Source of the DNA: Chionoecetes opilio
Lineage: Eukaryota; Arthropoda; Malacostraca; Decapoda; Majidae
Assembly (NCBI GenBank): GCA_016584305.1
Contig: JACEEZ010019855.1
Coordinates: 1 to 64,000, forward strand
Reading direction: 5' to 3'
Length of the DNA stretch: 64,000 nt
Below, piece by piece: positions 62,581-64,000 of this stretch (position 1 is the stretch's first letter; each line of letters opens with the position of its first letter). A program made the translations under genes and the position numbers. The notes below the pieces were generated by a model. That model was given only the letters and a program-made list of their open reading frames with translations. It was not told where the DNA came from and did no database searches.

Positions 62581-64000
62581 ATATAAAGAAATAGCCTTCA
62601 ATTTGTAGAAAAAAAAAAAGCAACTCTTCACTGCTAACTAGCTAACATCATGAAAACACTTACATTTTATGTTTTAAAGAGCAATATGAATTAGTAAACT
62701 ACTTTGTATATATACAATAACGCTACAGTTTACCAGAAACTATGAAAACGCTTGGCAATATACCATTATATCACAATAAATAACCTATTACTCCCTCATT
62801 TATTAGCTTCTGTAATGTAAGCTACTTTAGGTGCAATTATTTAAACGAGGATTTTTATACTTCAGTTTGGTAGAAAAACAGCTATATATCACCGATAACT
62901 AGCTAATCGTTGAAAACACTACATTTTATGGGTTTATAGCAATATGATAAGTAAACTACTTGTATATTACAATAACGTTATCCGTTTACAAGAAACTATG
63001 AAAACGCCTTGCAATATACCGTTATATCACAATAAATAACCTCTTACTCTTCTATTTATTAGTTAATGTAATGTAAGCTACTAGTGCATCTTAACGCTAA
63101 AAAGATTATTTTATACTTCAATTGTTGGAAAAACAGCTATATATCCCGATACCTAGCTAATATCCATTGACAACACTTACATTTTTTATGGGTTTATAAG
63201 CAATTGATAAGTAAAACTACTTGTAATTATACCATAACGCACAGTTTATCACGAAACTTGAAAAACGCTTGCATATACCGTTATATCACAATTAATCCCT
63301 CTTACTCCTTTTTATTTAATAGCTTATGTAATGTAATCTCTTAATTGGGTGCAAATTTTCTAAAAAGAGGGATTTTATCATCAATTTGTAGGAAAACAGC
63401 TATATATCACCGACAACAAGCTAATATCTTTGAAACACTACATTATATGGTTTATGCAATTTGATAAGTAAATACCTTGTAATATATACAATAACGCTAC
63501 AGTTTAACAAGAAACTATGAAAAACGTTTGCACTATACCGGTTATAATCACCATTAATAACCTCTTACTCTTATATTTAATAGCTTTAATGTAATGTAAA
63601 GATACTATCGGTGCAAATTATTTCTAAAAAAGAGGACTTTTATACTTCAATTGTAGTAACACTACATTTTATGGGTTTGTAGCAATATGATAGTAAAAAC
63701 TACTTGTTAGATATACCCTACGTTACAAGTTTACAAGAAACTATGAAACGCTTGCAATATACCGTTATATCACAATAAATAAACCTCTTACTCTTATATT
63801 TAATAGCTTACTGTAATGTAAAGCTCCTTGATAGGTGCAATTATTCTAAAAAGGAGAGAGGATTTTATCTTCAGAATTTGTAGGAAAACAGCTATATATC
63901 ACCAATAATTAGCTAATTCATGTTAAAAACAACTACATTTATATGGGTTTTTATAGCGCATATGAAATAAAGTAAAACTACTTGTATGATATACAATACC

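Larger units (their letters stand above)
26650..64000. repeat. AT-rich satellite array, 262-bp monomer in a ~3.15-kb higher-order repeat
   Basis: The first satellite match is at about 26,655 (ATGAAACACGC...CCATACACAGTT, aligning to the monomer phrase ATGAAAAACGC...ATATACAGTT). The array then continues to the window's end. In a clean part the marker AGCTTA recurs at 40,173, 40,435, 40,697, 40,959 and 41,221, exactly 262 bases apart. Fixed landmarks of the monomer are GCTACTTATAGGTGCAAATT, TTGTAGGAAAACAGCTATAT, CACCGATAACTAGCTAATAT, ACATTTTATGGGTTTATAGC and TTGCAATATACCGTTATATC. A 60-base sample was 27% G+C. All open frames inside it are chance frames. Confidence 0.95.

Noticed and set aside
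26804..64000. Short open frames inside the satellite (for example 31,656-32,006 and 32,186-32,530)
   Set aside because: They fall in tandem DNA, differ between copies of the same monomer and exist only where indels remove stops.
26650..64000. CRISPR-like or viral repeat array
   Set aside because: The whole 262-bp unit repeats without unique spacers, in a window with eukaryotic LINEs, a SINE and microsatellites; no cas or viral genes.

Overview
The window looks like a stretch of repeat-rich nuclear DNA from an animal, most likely an arthropod and plausibly a decapod crustacean. The reasons are a very high density of long di- and trinucleotide microsatellites, CR1-like and RTE-like LINEs, a tRNA-derived SINE and a large AT-rich satellite array. 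The taxon is an inference from repeat style. I found no intact host protein gene, no rRNA and no CRISPR array. The only proteins I recognise are pieces of transposable elements.

Positions 1-26,650 are a mosaic of dispersed repeats. Simple repeats fill 1-1,553. Two CR1-like LINE copies lie head to tail on the minus strand: A (1,554-4,257, 5'-truncated) and B (4,258 to about 8,940, nearly full length). In B the order is ORF1 amino terminus, SGNH esterase, endonuclease, reverse transcriptase. More microsatellites follow, with a SINE carrying a tRNA-Val-like head (10,272-10,511, minus) and a small element with TTAA-type inverted ends and an internal 146-bp duplication (12,061-12,392). A third copy of the same LINE family, C (about 12,910-16,465, plus), has the best-preserved reverse transcriptase reading frame (14,952-16,205) and is interrupted by a different CR1-like LINE, D (13,106-14,125). 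Then come an RTE-like LINE remnant, a possible hAT transposase scrap, a GC-rich repeat mosaic, a 1.15-kb foldback structure (20,985-22,135), further microsatellites and another LINE remnant (25,290-26,370).

Positions from about 26,650 to the end (37 kb) are one satellite array. The monomer is about 262 bp. Nine distinguishable monomers plus about 0.8 kb of divergent DNA, containing three roughly 155-bp subrepeats with a conserved dyad, form a higher-order repeat of about 3.15 kb. Eleven copies of the divergent block are present, and the distances between them vary mostly in whole monomer steps (about 10, 12, 14 units), the signature of unequal exchange; hybrid monomers can be pointed to. An organised array of this kind with dyad-rich monomers is a reasonable candidate for a centromeric or heterochromatic satellite, but nothing in the sequence proves that role.

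Assembly quality is uneven. Some satellite stretches are near-identical copies (40,140-41,240; 42,800-44,400; 49,060-50,270; 53,130-54,800; 55,050-56,640). Others carry dense single-base indels, 46,330-49,055 is almost pure A/T with the satellite barely visible, and there is a single N at 42,202. Divergence must therefore not be read as age without checking reads.
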